From Pyxidicoccus parkwaysis (lineage in GTDB: Bacteria > Myxococcota > Myxococcia > Myxococcales > Myxococcaceae): 64,000 nucleotides of DNA. The position numbers and the translations under genes are program-made. The DNA lies in assembly GCF_017301735.1 (NCBI RefSeq), contig NZ_CP071090.1, positions 62,001 to 126,000 on the forward strand, written 5' to 3'. This document shows, piece by piece, positions 37,370-45,806 of the stretch. Each line of letters begins with the position of its first letter. The first letter of the stretch is position 1. The notes beneath the pieces were generated by a model, which saw nothing but the letters and a program-made list of their open reading frames with translations, did no database searches and had not been told where the DNA came from.

Positions 37370-37449
37370 GCCCCGACTTCTTCTTCACCCTTCCGCCCCC
37401 GCGTCATGGGTGGTGTCCTGAAGCCATCTCTCCGGTGGTGATTCCGTGA
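37366..37449 (+). CDS. 27-codon microORF coupled between cheB and the chemoreceptor gene
   Basis: An ATG overlapping the cheB TGA (ATGA, 37366-37369) opens a frame that begins [12 protein letters not shown], contains [10 protein letters not shown], and ends at a TGA overlapping the GTG of the chemoreceptor gene (GTGA, 37446-37449). GGGAGG sits nine bases upstream of its start. Thus the frame exactly bridges the two genes with 4-bp overlaps, the same junction type used throughout the operon. Without it the receptor gene would have a weak ribosome site and an 76-base untranslated gap. It may be a small protein or purely a coupling device. I see no homology. Confidence 0.55.
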   Translation: MSPDFFFTLPPPRHGWCPEAISPVVIP

Positions 37450-39041
37450 ATCCTTCGCAACCGTCGCTCACCACGCAGCTCACCCAGCAGTTCCGTCAGT
37501 CGCTGGGGCTGGCGCCGAAGTTCATCCTCCTCACCGCCGTCATCACCGCGACGCTGGCGATGAGCCTCACCGCCATCGCCACGCAGCGGCTGGAGAGCGG
37601 GCTCATGTCCAACCACTCGGAGGAGGGACAGCTGGTGGCCCACAGCATCGCCGTGGCCGCCGAGCAGGGCATCACCGCGGGCGACGGCACGCTCCAGCCC
37701 ATGCTGAACGTCAGCCGGGACAGCGAGGACCTGGAGTACATCTTCGTCCAGGACGCCAGCGGCAACGTCGTGGCGCACTCCTTCGCCAAGGCCTTCCCGG
37801 AGCCGCTGAAGGCCGCCATCCTCGCGGCCGGTGACTCGGCCGTGGTGGACCTGGAGGCCGACGGCGAGCGGCTGTACGCCATCAACGTCGCCTACCCGGT
37901 GGCCGGCGGCAAGCTGGGCACCGTGCACGTGGGCATGGCCCTGGAGCACATCTCCGGCCAGGTGAGCGCGCTGCGCTGGCGCATGGCGGGCTTCGCGCTG
38001 CTGCTGGTGGTGGTGGGCGTGGCGGTGTCCGCGCTGTTCAGCCGCAGCATCGTCCGCCCGCTGCGCAACCTGACGGAGGTGGCGGGCCACATCGTCGAGT
38101 CCGGCGACCTCACCCGCCCCATTCAAGTGAAGAGCGGCGACGAGGTGGGCCGGCTGGCCAACTCCTTCGCGCAGATGGTGAGCCGGCTGCGCGAGGTGAC
38201 GCTCAACCTCCAGCAGGCCGCCACGGCGCTCACCCAGTCCACCGAGCACCTCAACACGTCCTCGACCGACCAGGCGCAGACCATCTCCCGTCAGGCCGCC
38301 GCCCTCCAGGAGACGCAGGTGACGGCGCAGGAAATCAAGCAGACGTCCATGCTCGCCGCGCAGAAGGCGGAGAGCGTGCTCAGCGTCGCCGAGCGCGCGG
38401 ACGCCCTGGCCAAGTCCGGCGAGGCCTCCATCGAGCTCACCATGGCGGGCCTCAACGACATCCGCGCCCAGGTGGGTGAGATTGCCCAGAAGATTGTCGA
38501 GCTGGGCGAGCGCACGCAGCAGATTGGCGGGATTACCCAGACGGTGAAGGACCTGGCGGACCAGTCCAACATGCTCGCGCTCAACGCGGCGATTGAGTCC
38601 GTCCGCTCGGGTGAGCACGGCAAGGGCTTTGGCGTGGTGGCGCGTGAAATCCGCGCGCTGGCGGACCAGTCCATCCAGGCCACCACCCGTGTGCGCGAGC
38701 TGCTGGACGACATCGCCAACTCGGTGACGGCCGCGGTGCGAATCACGGAGCGCGGCGCCGAGCGCATGGAGGCGGGGCTCGCCCAGGTGCGCACCAGCGG
38801 GCAGAACCTGCGTGAGCTGTCCTCCATCGTCCAGGACAACGCCGCCGCCGTCCGCCAGATTGCCGCCGCTGTCAGCCAGCAGAACGTGGGCATCAACCAA
38901 ATCACCCTGGCGGTGAATGACCTCTCCAAGATGATGGACGAGACGGTGGCCCGCATCGGCTCCACCGGCGAGGCCGCCACCACGCTGCAAATCATCTCCG
39001 AGCAGCTCTCCAGCGCGGTGAAGAGCTACCGCGTCGGCTGA
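37446..39041 (+). CDS. Methyl-accepting chemotaxis protein with periplasmic single-Cache-like sensor
   Basis: A 531-residue receptor. TM1 is at about 25-45 ([20 protein letters not shown]). A periplasmic sensor follows with a Cache-like end ([35 protein letters not shown]). TM2 is [16 protein letters not shown], then a HAMP domain ([26 protein letters not shown]) and a coiled-coil signalling domain with the hairpin tip [38 protein letters not shown]. No CheR-tethering pentapeptide is at the C-terminus. It is the only receptor in this operon, unlike Frz, whose receptor is soluble. It starts at GTG coupled to the microORF. Confidence 0.94.
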   Translation: MNPSQPSLTTQLTQQFRQSLGLAPKFILLTAVITATLAMSLTAIATQRLESGLMSNHSEEGQLVAHSIAVAAEQGITAGDGTLQPMLNVSRDSEDLEYIFVQDASGNVVAHSFAKAFPEPLKAAILAAGDSAVVDLEADGERLYAINVAYPVAGGKLGTVHVGMALEHISGQVSALRWRMAGFALLLVVVGVAVSALFSRSIVRPLRNLTEVAGHIVESGDLTRPIQVKSGDEVGRLANSFAQMVSRLREVTLNLQQAATALTQSTEHLNTSSTDQAQTISRQAAALQETQVTAQEIKQTSMLAAQKAESVLSVAERADALAKSGEASIELTMAGLNDIRAQVGEIAQKIVELGERTQQIGGITQTVKDLADQSNMLALNAAIESVRSGEHGKGFGVVAREIRALADQSIQATTRVRELLDDIANSVTAAVRITERGAERMEAGLAQVRTSGQNLRELSSIVQDNAAAVRQIAAAVSQQNVGINQITLAVNDLSKMMDETVARIGSTGEAATTLQIISEQLSSAVKSYRVG

Positions 39042-39075
39042 AGCGCGGCACCTGGGCTCTGGAGCCCGCAAAGAG

Positions 39076-39111
39076 AAGGGCCCCGACTCCATGCAGGAGC
39101 CGGGGCCCTTT
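39076..39111. terminator. Terminator between the chemosensory operon and convergent clpA
   Basis: AAGGGCCCCGACTCC, loop ATGCA, GGAGCCGGGGCCCTTT: a 13-15-bp stem with one mismatch, flanked by A-rich and T-rich ends, serving both converging transcripts. Confidence 0.85.
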
Positions 39112-39133
39112 CATTTCAGTTACCGGACGGTGA

Positions 39134-41443
39134 CTACGCCGGCTGTGCTTCCGCGGTGGCCGGGCGCGTCTTCAGCTTCAGGCTGTCGCCCTCGACGTCG
39201 TAGTGGGCGACGCCGCCGTCCTTCAAGTCACCGAAGAGCAGCGCCTCGGCGAGGGGCTTCTTCAGCGAGTTGTCCACGAGGCGGGCCATGGGGCGCGCGC
39301 CGAAGGCCGGGTCGTAGCCGTGCTCGGCCAGCCACGCGCGGGCGGCGGGCGTGAGCTCCAGCTTCACCTTCTTCTCGTCCAGCATCTTCTGGAGGAGGCG
39401 GACCTCCTTGTCCACGACCTTCAGGATGATTTCCGGCGGCAGGCCGGAGAAGAGAATCCACCCGTCGAGCCGGTTGCGGAACTCCGGGGTGAAGGTGCGC
39501 TCAATCGCCTTCTTCGCGCGGTGCGCGTCCGCCGGCTTCGCGAGGTCACCGAAGCCGATGGCCTTGGTGCTCATCTCCTGGGCGCCCGCGTTGGTGGTGA
39601 GGATGAGGACGATGTTGCGGAAGTCGGCCTTGCGGCCGTTGTTGTCCGTCAGCGTCGCGTGGTCCATCACCTGGAGCAGGATGTTGAAGAGGTCCGGGTG
39701 GGCCTTCTCGATTTCATCCAGCACCAGCACCGCGTAGGGGTGCTTGCGCACGGCGTCCGTCAAGAGGCCGCCCTGGTCGAAGCCCACGTAGCCCGGAGGC
39801 GCGCCGATGAGCCGGCTCACCGTGTGCTTCTCCGAGTACTCGCTCATGTCGTAGCGCAGGAACTCCACGCCCAGCGCCTGTGCGAGCTGCTTGGCCAGCT
39901 CCGTCTTGCCCACGCCCGTGGGGCCGGAGAAGAGGAACGAGCCGATGGGCTTCTCCGGCGCACGCAGGCCGGAGCGCGCCAGCTTGATGGCGCTGACCAG
40001 GTCCTTGATGGCCGCGTCCTGCCCGAAGATGACGCCCTGCAGCTCCTTCTCCAGGTTCTGGAGCTGCACGCCCTCGCTGGCGGACACGCTCTTGGCGGGA
40101 ATCTTCGCCATCTTCGCCACGACGTTCTCCACGTCCGCGGCGGTGACGTTGTTGGTGCGCGTGCCCTCCGGCTTCAGCCGCTCGGCGGCGCCCGTCTCGT
40201 CGATGACGTCGATGGCCTTGTCCGGGAGGAACCTGTCGTTGATGTGCTTGGCGGACAGCTCCGCCGCGGCGCGGATGGCCTCCGGCGCGTACTTCACGCC
40301 GTGGTGCTCCTCGTAGCGGCTCTTCAGCCCCTCCAGGATGAGGACGGTGTCCTCCACGCTGGGCTCGCCCACCTCAATCTTCTGGAAGCGGCGGGACAGC
40401 GCGCGGTCTCGCTCGAAGGCGGACTTGTACTCCTGGTACGTCGTGGAGCCGATGCAGCGCAGCCGGCCGCTGGCCAGCGCGGGCTTGAGCAGGTTGGACG
40501 CGTCCATGGAGCCGCCGCTCGTCGCGCCGGCACCGACGATGGTGTGAATCTCGTCGATGAAGAGGATGGCGTCCTTCTGCTCCTGCAGCGCCTTGAGCAC
40601 GCCCTTGAGGCGCTCCTCGAACTGGCCGCGGAACTTGGTGCCCGCGAGCAGCGCGCCCATGTCCAGCGAGTAGACGACGGAGTTCTTCAGCGCCTCCGGC
40701 ACCCGGCCCTCGTGGATGTGCAGGGCCAGGCCTTCGGCGATGGCCGTCTTGCCCACGCCCGCCTCGCCCACGTAGAGCGGGTTGTTCTTCCGGCGGCGGC
40801 AGAGCACCTGGATGGTGCGCTCCAGCTCCTTCTCGCGGCCGATGAGCGGGTCGATGCGCCCCTCCTTGGCCTCGATGTTGAGCTGGGTGGTGTACGCCTC
40901 CAGCGGGCTCTTGCGCGGGGACTCGCCCTCGTCGTCATCCCCCATGGCCGCGCCACGGCTGGGAGCGCCCTCGGAGGCCTCGCCCCCGTTGCCCTCTTCG
41001 CCCTTGGAGATGCCGTGGGAGATGTAGTTCAGGAGGTCCAGGCGGGTGACGCCCTCCTGCTGCAGGAGGTAGAGCGCCTGGCTCTCCTCCTCGCGGAACA
41101 TGGCCACCAGCACGTCTCCGCCGTCGATGAGCTTCTGCTCGGCGGACAGCGCGTGCATGGCGGCGCGGTGGAGCACGCGCTCCACGCCGATGGTCTGCTG
41201 GGGCTCGGCCTCCACGCCCTCGGGCAGCCGTTCGACCGTCTCCTCCAGGAAGGAGACCAGGCGCTCCTGGAGGCGCTTCACGTTGGCCCCGCACGCCTTC
41301 AGGACTTCGCGTGTCCGCGAGTCCCGGGTGAGCGCGAGGAGCAGGTGCTCCAGCGTCAGGTACTCGTGGCGCATCTTCCGCGCCTCATCCAGGGCGGTGC
41401 GGAAGCTGGCCTGCAACTCTTTGGCAATCAGCGGTCCTGCCAC
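39134..41443 (-). CDS. clpA: ATP-dependent Clp protease ATP-binding subunit ClpA
   Basis: A 769-residue AAA+ unfoldase that feeds substrates into ClpP. An N-domain (Clp_N, residues 1-145, HEYLTLEHLLLALTRD) is followed by a short acidic linker, D1 with Walker A GEAGVGKTAIAEGL and Walker B ILFIDEIHTIVGAG, and D2 with GPTGVGKTELAKQLA and VLVLDEIEKAHPD. No long ClpB-type middle coiled coil is present, which separates it from the disaggregase. It starts at GTG three bases after clpS, the usual clpS-clpA operon. Confidence 0.97.
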   Translation of the reverse strand: MAGPLIAKELQASFRTALDEARKMRHEYLTLEHLLLALTRDSRTREVLKACGANVKRLQERLVSFLEETVERLPEGVEAEPQQTIGVERVLHRAAMHALSAEQKLIDGGDVLVAMFREEESQALYLLQQEGVTRLDLLNYISHGISKGEEGNGGEASEGAPSRGAAMGDDDEGESPRKSPLEAYTTQLNIEAKEGRIDPLIGREKELERTIQVLCRRRKNNPLYVGEAGVGKTAIAEGLALHIHEGRVPEALKNSVVYSLDMGALLAGTKFRGQFEERLKGVLKALQEQKDAILFIDEIHTIVGAGATSGGSMDASNLLKPALASGRLRCIGSTTYQEYKSAFERDRALSRRFQKIEVGEPSVEDTVLILEGLKSRYEEHHGVKYAPEAIRAAAELSAKHINDRFLPDKAIDVIDETGAAERLKPEGTRTNNVTAADVENVVAKMAKIPAKSVSASEGVQLQNLEKELQGVIFGQDAAIKDLVSAIKLARSGLRAPEKPIGSFLFSGPTGVGKTELAKQLAQALGVEFLRYDMSEYSEKHTVSRLIGAPPGYVGFDQGGLLTDAVRKHPYAVLVLDEIEKAHPDLFNILLQVMDHATLTDNNGRKADFRNIVLILTTNAGAQEMSTKAIGFGDLAKPADAHRAKKAIERTFTPEFRNRLDGWILFSGLPPEIILKVVDKEVRLLQKMLDEKKVKLELTPAARAWLAEHGYDPAFGARPMARLVDNSLKKPLAEALLFGDLKDGGVAHYDVEGDSLKLKTRPATAEAQPA

Positions 41444-41446
41444 GTT

Positions 41447-41770
41447 TCAACCTTCCTCGGGTTCCATGGAAAGCCGCAGGGGAAACCCATTCTCCTGAGC
41501 CGCGGCCTCCACCGTCTTGATCTTCGTCTCGGCGACCTCGAACGTATAGACGCCGGCAACCCCGACTCCGTTGTAATGAACGTGCAGCATGATCTGCACG
41601 GCATCCGTCTCCGACTTGTGGAAGATCTCCTTCAGCACGGCGACGACGAACTCGCGCGTCGTGTAGTTGTCGTTGTGCAGGAGCACCTTGTAGAGCGGAG
41701 GCTTCTTGAGCTTCTGCTTGGGTGCTGTCTCCGTGACGACGGAGGTATCGTGCTCGTGCTTCTGCGCCAT
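41447..41770 (-). CDS. clpS: ATP-dependent Clp protease adaptor ClpS
   Basis: A 107-residue adaptor delivering N-end-rule substrates to ClpA. The disordered Lys-rich N-terminus precedes the core: YKVLLHNDNYTTREFVVAVLKEIF, the binding-pocket residues HNDN-TT and a MLHVHYNGVGVAGVYTFEVAETK segment. The length is normal. It lies directly upstream of clpA; the GNAT gene starts the same strand run 43 bases before it. Confidence 0.96.
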   Translation of the reverse strand: MAQKHEHDTSVVTETAPKQKLKKPPLYKVLLHNDNYTTREFVVAVLKEIFHKSETDAVQIMLHVHYNGVGVAGVYTFEVAETKIKTVEAAAQENGFPLRLSMEPEEG

Positions 41771-41813
41771 GGGTGTGTCGGGCTCCCTTTAATGACGATG
41801 GGAGAAGGGATTT

Positions 41814-42974
41814 TCAGGCCCCCTCCTTGAAACCAGTCTCCGCCCGCCACTGGGGCAGGCCGCCTTCCACGGCTGCCCGCTCGTGGGCCAGGAAGCCGCG
41901 CACGGCGCGGTCCAGCCCGGGGTGGAGGAGCAGGTGCGCACTGTACGTGAGGTGCGGCTCGAATCCCCGGGTGAGCTTGTGCTCTCCGCCGTGGCCCGGC
42001 TCGAAGCGCTTCAGCCCCCGGGCGATGCCCTGCTCCACCGGGTGGTACAGGCAGACGTTGAAGTGCAGGAAGGGATGCTCCTCGAAGCAGCCCCAGTAGC
42101 GGCCATACAGCACGCCGGGGCCAGCGAGGTTGAACGCGCCGGCCACCAGCCTTCCTTCCCGGCGGGCCTCCACCCACTCACAGCGGTGCCGGAAGCGGGC
42201 GAGCATCCGCGCAAAGAAGTCCGGGGTGAGAAACCGCATGCCCCATGGGTACTTGTCCACCGTGGAGACATACAGGCGCCAGACGGTGTCCGCATCCACA
42301 TCCGCCAGTGCGTCACCGCGCAGCGTTCGTACTTCGATGCCCTGCTCGGCCGGGGCGCGCAACTCGCGCCGCAATTGGTTGCGCCGCTTGGAGTGGAAGC
42401 GGGCGAGGAAGTCCTCCAGCGTGTGGTAGCCCTCGTTGCGCCACTGGTACTGGAGGCCCAGGCGCACCGCGAAGCCCTGCTCCTGCAGCACGGGCAATTC
42501 CTCGGCGGTGGGGAAGAGGACGTGGACGCCGGACAGGCTCTCCGCGCGGGCGTACTCCTGCGCGGCGGCGTACAGCTCGGCCTCGCGCGCGCGCCTGTCT
42601 TCCCCGGGGGCCACCAGCACGCGCCGGCCGGCGGCGGGGGTGAAGGGCACGGTGACGACGAGCTTCGGGTAGTAGCGCAGGCCCGCGCGCTCGGCGGCGG
42701 TGGCCCAGGGGCCGTCGAAGACGAACTCGCCGTGGCTGTCGTGCTTGAGGTACGCGGGCGCGGCGGCGACCAGCCGCGAGCCGCGCCACAGCGTCAGGTG
42801 ACGGGGATGCCAGCCCCGCTCCGGCACCGCGCTGCCGCTCTCCTCCAGGCACGCGAGGAACGTCCACTCCAGGAAGGGAACACCCGCCTCGTCCACCAGG
42901 GCATCCCACGCGGCACGGGGGACCTCGGTGATGGAGGGCAGGATGCGCAGGGTGGTGGGGAGCGGGGTGGACAT
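41814..42974 (-). CDS. GNAT-fold acyltransferase, COG3146/FemAB-like family
   Basis: A 386-residue cytoplasmic protein of the COG3146 (DUF482) group of GNAT/FemAB-type proteins. Recognisable segments are PFLEWTFLACLEESGSAVPERGW, LVAAAPAYLKHDSHGEFVFD, RYYPKLVVTVPFTPAAGRR, RFHSKRRNQLRRELR, and the end FEPGHGGEHKLTRGFEPHLTYSAH. Substrates of this group are not established; peptidoglycan or lipid aminoacylation has been suggested from the fold. It precedes clpS on the same strand and may be co-transcribed with it. Confidence 0.85.
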   Translation of the reverse strand: MSTPLPTTLRILPSITEVPRAAWDALVDEAGVPFLEWTFLACLEESGSAVPERGWHPRHLTLWRGSRLVAAAPAYLKHDSHGEFVFDGPWATAAERAGLRYYPKLVVTVPFTPAAGRRVLVAPGEDRRAREAELYAAAQEYARAESLSGVHVLFPTAEELPVLQEQGFAVRLGLQYQWRNEGYHTLEDFLARFHSKRRNQLRRELRAPAEQGIEVRTLRGDALADVDADTVWRLYVSTVDKYPWGMRFLTPDFFARMLARFRHRCEWVEARREGRLVAGAFNLAGPGVLYGRYWGCFEEHPFLHFNVCLYHPVEQGIARGLKRFEPGHGGEHKLTRGFEPHLTYSAHLLLHPGLDRAVRGFLAHERAAVEGGLPQWRAETGFKEGA

Positions 42975-43076
42975 CGAGGCGGAATCGGGCTCGGTGGGCT
43001 CGGGTGACGAGCCCTGGGCTCGGTAATCGCGAGCCTATAACGACGCAACCCGGGTGCCGCCAGCGGCGCCAGGGGA

Positions 43077-43517
43077 CTACTTCCCCCGTGTCAGCTCCGC
43101 GGCGAGGAAGCGCCCGACTTCCGCCAGCCCTTCGTCACCCCGGCGGCGTCCCTCCTCCGTCTCCATGACCCGGCGCGCCGCGTCTCCCGCGGTGCCAATC
43201 TCCAGGTCCGCGAGGATGAGGAAGGCGCTCCAGGCGGGATTCAGCTCGGCGATTCTGCCCGGGCGCAGGGGGCGCTCGGACAGGGTGGCGGCCACCTTCT
43301 CCACGAGGCCGTCGTCGGTGAGGCGCTTCGACTTGCCGCGCATGGCGGTCCACGCGGAGTCGAGCAGCGTGGGCAGCATGCGTCCGGCGAGCGCGGTGGA
43401 CAGCCGCTGCGAGGCCTCCTCCTCGTCGATGTGGTGGGCCCGCGCGTAGGTGGGCATCAACTTGGCCACCACCACGGCGCGGGTGGCGAGGTGGGAAAGG
43501 CGGGGAGGGTAGGGCAC
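43077..43517 (-). CDS. Small conserved-looking hypothetical protein
   Basis: A 146-residue mostly helical soluble protein (ATRAVVVAKLMPTYARAHHIDEEEASQRLSTALAGRMLPTLLDSAW, LADLEIGTAGDAARRVMETEEGRRRGDEGL). It has no recognised domain, signal peptide or membrane segment. It begins at GTG 21 bases behind the DUF2378 gene and so is probably its operon partner. GC-skew and codon use look like its neighbours. Confidence 0.65.
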   Translation of the reverse strand: MPYPPRLSHLATRAVVVAKLMPTYARAHHIDEEEASQRLSTALAGRMLPTLLDSAWTAMRGKSKRLTDDGLVEKVAATLSERPLRPGRIAELNPAWSAFLILADLEIGTAGDAARRVMETEEGRRRGDEGLAEVGRFLAAELTRGK

Positions 43518-43538
43518 GTGAGGCTCCGGAGCGCGGCG

Positions 43539-44108
43539 TTACCAGCGCACCAGCAGACGGTAACCCTCGGGGTTGCGTTCCTCCACGGTGATGCGCGGCT
43601 GGGCGCGGGCCAGCTCCAGCATGTGCTCCAGCCCGCCCGCCATGAGGTCCGGCCGGTTGTAGCGGTCCTTGAACTGAATCCGCCGGCCGCGCTCGCCCTC
43701 GGGCGTCATCGTCACCTCGAGGTCCGGGCGCCCCATCATCGTCAGGTAGCGTGGAATCCGCTCCAGGGCGCGCAGGGGGCCAATCATCGGCAGGGCCACC
43801 GCGACCACGCGGCCGATGAACGTCTCCGCGAAGCCCGCGACGAGCTGGCGGCCGAGCTGCCGGTACGCGAACTCCTCGCTCAGCTCCGGATAGACTTCCT
43901 GGCGCGCCAGGGCCGTGGCCCGCTGCCAGAGCTCGATGGGGTAGTCCAGCTCCGGCCGCTTCATGTCGTAGCCGAGCGCCTCCAGCCCCGCCGCCAGCCG
44001 CCCCTCCGCCTTGAGGGCCCGCACGAACATCCCCTCGAAGACGCTCGAGGGCACCCGCGGTACCGCGGGGGTGGGCTCCGGCGTGCGGTGGCGGTGGCTC
44101 ATCAACAT
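43539..44108 (-). CDS. DUF2378 (TIGR02265) family protein
   Basis: A 189-residue member of a family expanded almost exclusively in myxobacteria. Hallmarks: SSVFEGMFVRALKAEGRLAAGLEALGYDMKRPELDYPIELWQRA, YRQLGRQLVAGFAETFIGRVVAVALPMIGPLRALERIPRYL, and a C-terminal beta segment FKDRYNRPDLMAGGLEHMLE. Function is unknown. The first ATG (44108) has no SD; a well-formed TATACT element lies only ten bases upstream, suggesting a nearly leaderless mRNA. An alternative ATG is two codons further in. Confidence 0.88.
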   Translation of the reverse strand: MLMSHRHRTPEPTPAVPRVPSSVFEGMFVRALKAEGRLAAGLEALGYDMKRPELDYPIELWQRATALARQEVYPELSEEFAYRQLGRQLVAGFAETFIGRVVAVALPMIGPLRALERIPRYLTMMGRPDLEVTMTPEGERGRRIQFKDRYNRPDLMAGGLEHMLELARAQPRITVEERNPEGYRLLVRW

Positions 44109-44117
44109 GACCCGCCC

Positions 44118-44145
44118 AGTATAGCGGATTCCTCGGATGGGTCAG
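44118..44145 (-). promoter_or_regulatory. Sigma-70-like promoter directly before the DUF2378 start codon
   Basis: On the minus strand CTGACC (44145-44140) and TATACT (44123-44118) are separated by 16 bases. Transcription starting the usual 6-8 bases after the -10 box would begin at about 44109-44112, within a few bases of the ATG. Confidence 0.45.
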
Positions 44146-44263
44146 GAAATTCGCGAAATTCTTGTTGACGTAGGACAGAAGGAGGCGGGGAGGTTTGCAT
44201 CCTGGAGAGTCGGGTTGCTATGGGGCGGCCGGCGCCTTACAGGAAGGGCCTCAGGAGAATTGA

Positions 44264-44833
44264 ATGTCGGTGAACATCCAGCTCGAGTGGACCCCGAACC
44301 CCAGCACGCTGAAGTACGTCGTGGACCGGCGGCTGTTGGCCGGCGGCGCGATGAACTTCACGAAGCGAGAGGATGCCCAGGCGAAGTCGCCGTTGGCGCT
44401 CAAGCTGATGGACGTGCGCGGCGTGACGGCGGTGATGATTGGCAGCAACTTCGTGACGGTGACGAAGGGCGAGGAGGGCGAGTGGGACGAGTTGAATGAC
44501 TCGGTGATGGCCACGCTGGACTCGCATCTGTCGGCCAACGAGCCGGTGGTGGACGAGGCGGCGGTGGCGGCGGCCCGCGAGGCGGCCGGCACGGCTGGCG
44601 CGGGTGGCTCCATCCAGGCGCGCATCCAGGACATCCTGGACAGCGAAATCCGCCCGGCGGTGGCGATGGACGGCGGCGACATCACGCTGGACCGCTTCGA
44701 GGACGGCATCGTCTACCTGCACATGAAGGGTTCGTGCGCGGGCTGCCCATCGTCCACGGCCACCCTGAAGATGGGCATCGAGGGGCGCCTGCGTGAGGCG
44801 ATTCCCGAGGTGCTCGAGGTGGTGTCGGTCTGA
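44264..44833 (+). CDS. Nfu-type iron-sulfur cluster scaffold/carrier protein
   Basis: A 189-residue two-domain protein: Nfu_N (IQLEWTPNPSTLKYVVDRRLL, VRGVTAVMIGSNFVTVTKGEEGEWDEL) and a C-terminal NifU domain (IRPAVAMDGGDITLDRFEDGIVYLHMKGSCAGCPSSTATLKMGIE) with the cluster-binding C158-x-x-C161. It transfers 4Fe-4S clusters to apo-targets. CAGGAG lies seven bases before the ATG. Its stop overlaps the apparent CTG start of the following methyltransferase. Confidence 0.95.
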   Translation: MSVNIQLEWTPNPSTLKYVVDRRLLAGGAMNFTKREDAQAKSPLALKLMDVRGVTAVMIGSNFVTVTKGEEGEWDELNDSVMATLDSHLSANEPVVDEAAVAAAREAAGTAGAGGSIQARIQDILDSEIRPAVAMDGGDITLDRFEDGIVYLHMKGSCAGCPSSTATLKMGIEGRLREAIPEVLEVVSV

Positions 44834-45747
44834 GGCGCAACGTCAAAGCTTCGCAGGTCCGGCGCGAGCTTCTGCCGGACCAGTCGCCCGAGCTCCTGCG
44901 TGAGCTGCACCTGCTCACGCGGGAGGGAAACCTCAACGCGGACGCGCTGCGCAAGCTCAAGCAGGTGAACCACCTGATGGGCTTGCTGCGCCCCGCGATT
45001 GAGGACGTGCAGGCGCGGCACAAGGACGCCGTGCTGGTGGACGCGGGCAGTGGCAATGCCTACCTCGGCTTCGTCCTCTACGAGCTGTTCCTCAAGGACG
45101 CGGCCAGCGGCACGCTGCTGTCGATTGAGGGCCGGCCGGAGCTGACCGAGCGCGCCAAGGGCCGCGCGGAGCGACTGGGCTTCACGCGGATGCAGTTCGA
45201 GACGGCGCATATCAACCAGGCGCGGTACCCGGAGCGCATCCACCTCTTGATGGCGCTGCACGCGTGCGACACCGCGACGGACGACGCGCTGGTGGCGGCC
45301 GTCCGGCATGGGGCCGACCACGTGGCGGTGGTGCCGTGCTGTCAGGCGGAAGTGGCCGCGCAGCTCAAGGAGAAGCGCCCGGTGGTGGCGGCGAGCGGCA
45401 GCATGTCGCTCTTGTACGCGCACCCGTGGCACCGGCGCGAGTTCGGCTCCCACCTCACCAACGTCATTCGCGCGCTGACGCTGGAGGCGTTCGGCTACCA
45501 GGTGACGGTGACGGAGCTGACGGGCTGGGAGCACTCGCTGAAGAACGAGCTGATTCTCGGGCGCAAGGTGCACCGGGAGAATCGCCGCGCGCGCGTGCAG
45601 TTGGAGCGGTTGCTGGCGGAGACGGGTGTGACGCCGAAGCTGACGCGCGAGCTGGGGGTGAAGCCCGCCGTGCCGTCCGCGCAGGGTGCCGCGACGGAGC
45701 CTTCAGCGCCGGAGGCTTCCGAGACACCGGAGCCCGCGGGCGCCTGA
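44830..45747 (+). CDS. Class I SAM-dependent methyltransferase, apparently initiating at CTG
   Basis: A Rossmann methyltransferase of about 305 residues: motif I VLVDAGSGNAYLGFVLYE, then SIEGRPELTERAKGRAERLGF, LLMALHACDTATDDAL, and VVPCCQAEVA. It resembles the Methyltransf_32 group. The first conventional start (GTG, 44965) would cut into a clearly coding stretch RRELLPDQSPELLREL and LNADALRKLKQVNHL. That stretch is open back to 44797 but contains no ATG, GTG or TTG. CTG at 44830 overlaps the nfu TGA (CTGA), copying the 4-bp junctions used elsewhere in the window, with GAGGTGGTG upstream. I therefore place the start there; the C-terminus is Ala/Pro-rich and probably disordered. Confidence 0.72.
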   Translation: MRRNVKASQVRRELLPDQSPELLRELHLLTREGNLNADALRKLKQVNHLMGLLRPAIEDVQARHKDAVLVDAGSGNAYLGFVLYELFLKDAASGTLLSIEGRPELTERAKGRAERLGFTRMQFETAHINQARYPERIHLLMALHACDTATDDALVAAVRHGADHVAVVPCCQAEVAAQLKEKRPVVAASGSMSLLYAHPWHRREFGSHLTNVIRALTLEAFGYQVTVTELTGWEHSLKNELILGRKVHRENRRARVQLERLLAETGVTPKLTRELGVKPAVPSAQGAATEPSAPEASETPEPAGA

Positions 45748-45806
45748 GTCCCCACGGTGGGCCGCGCGCGAGCGGCCACCGTCCGGGCTGGAGTAGAACG
45801 GCCCTC

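Noticed and set aside
39203..41830. An 875-residue frame opposite clpA
   Set aside because: It is antisense to a full-length, motif-complete ClpA and has random-like composition.
44165..44200. TTGACG upstream of nfu as a -35 element
   Set aside because: No acceptable -10 hexamer lies 15-19 bases downstream on the plus strand.
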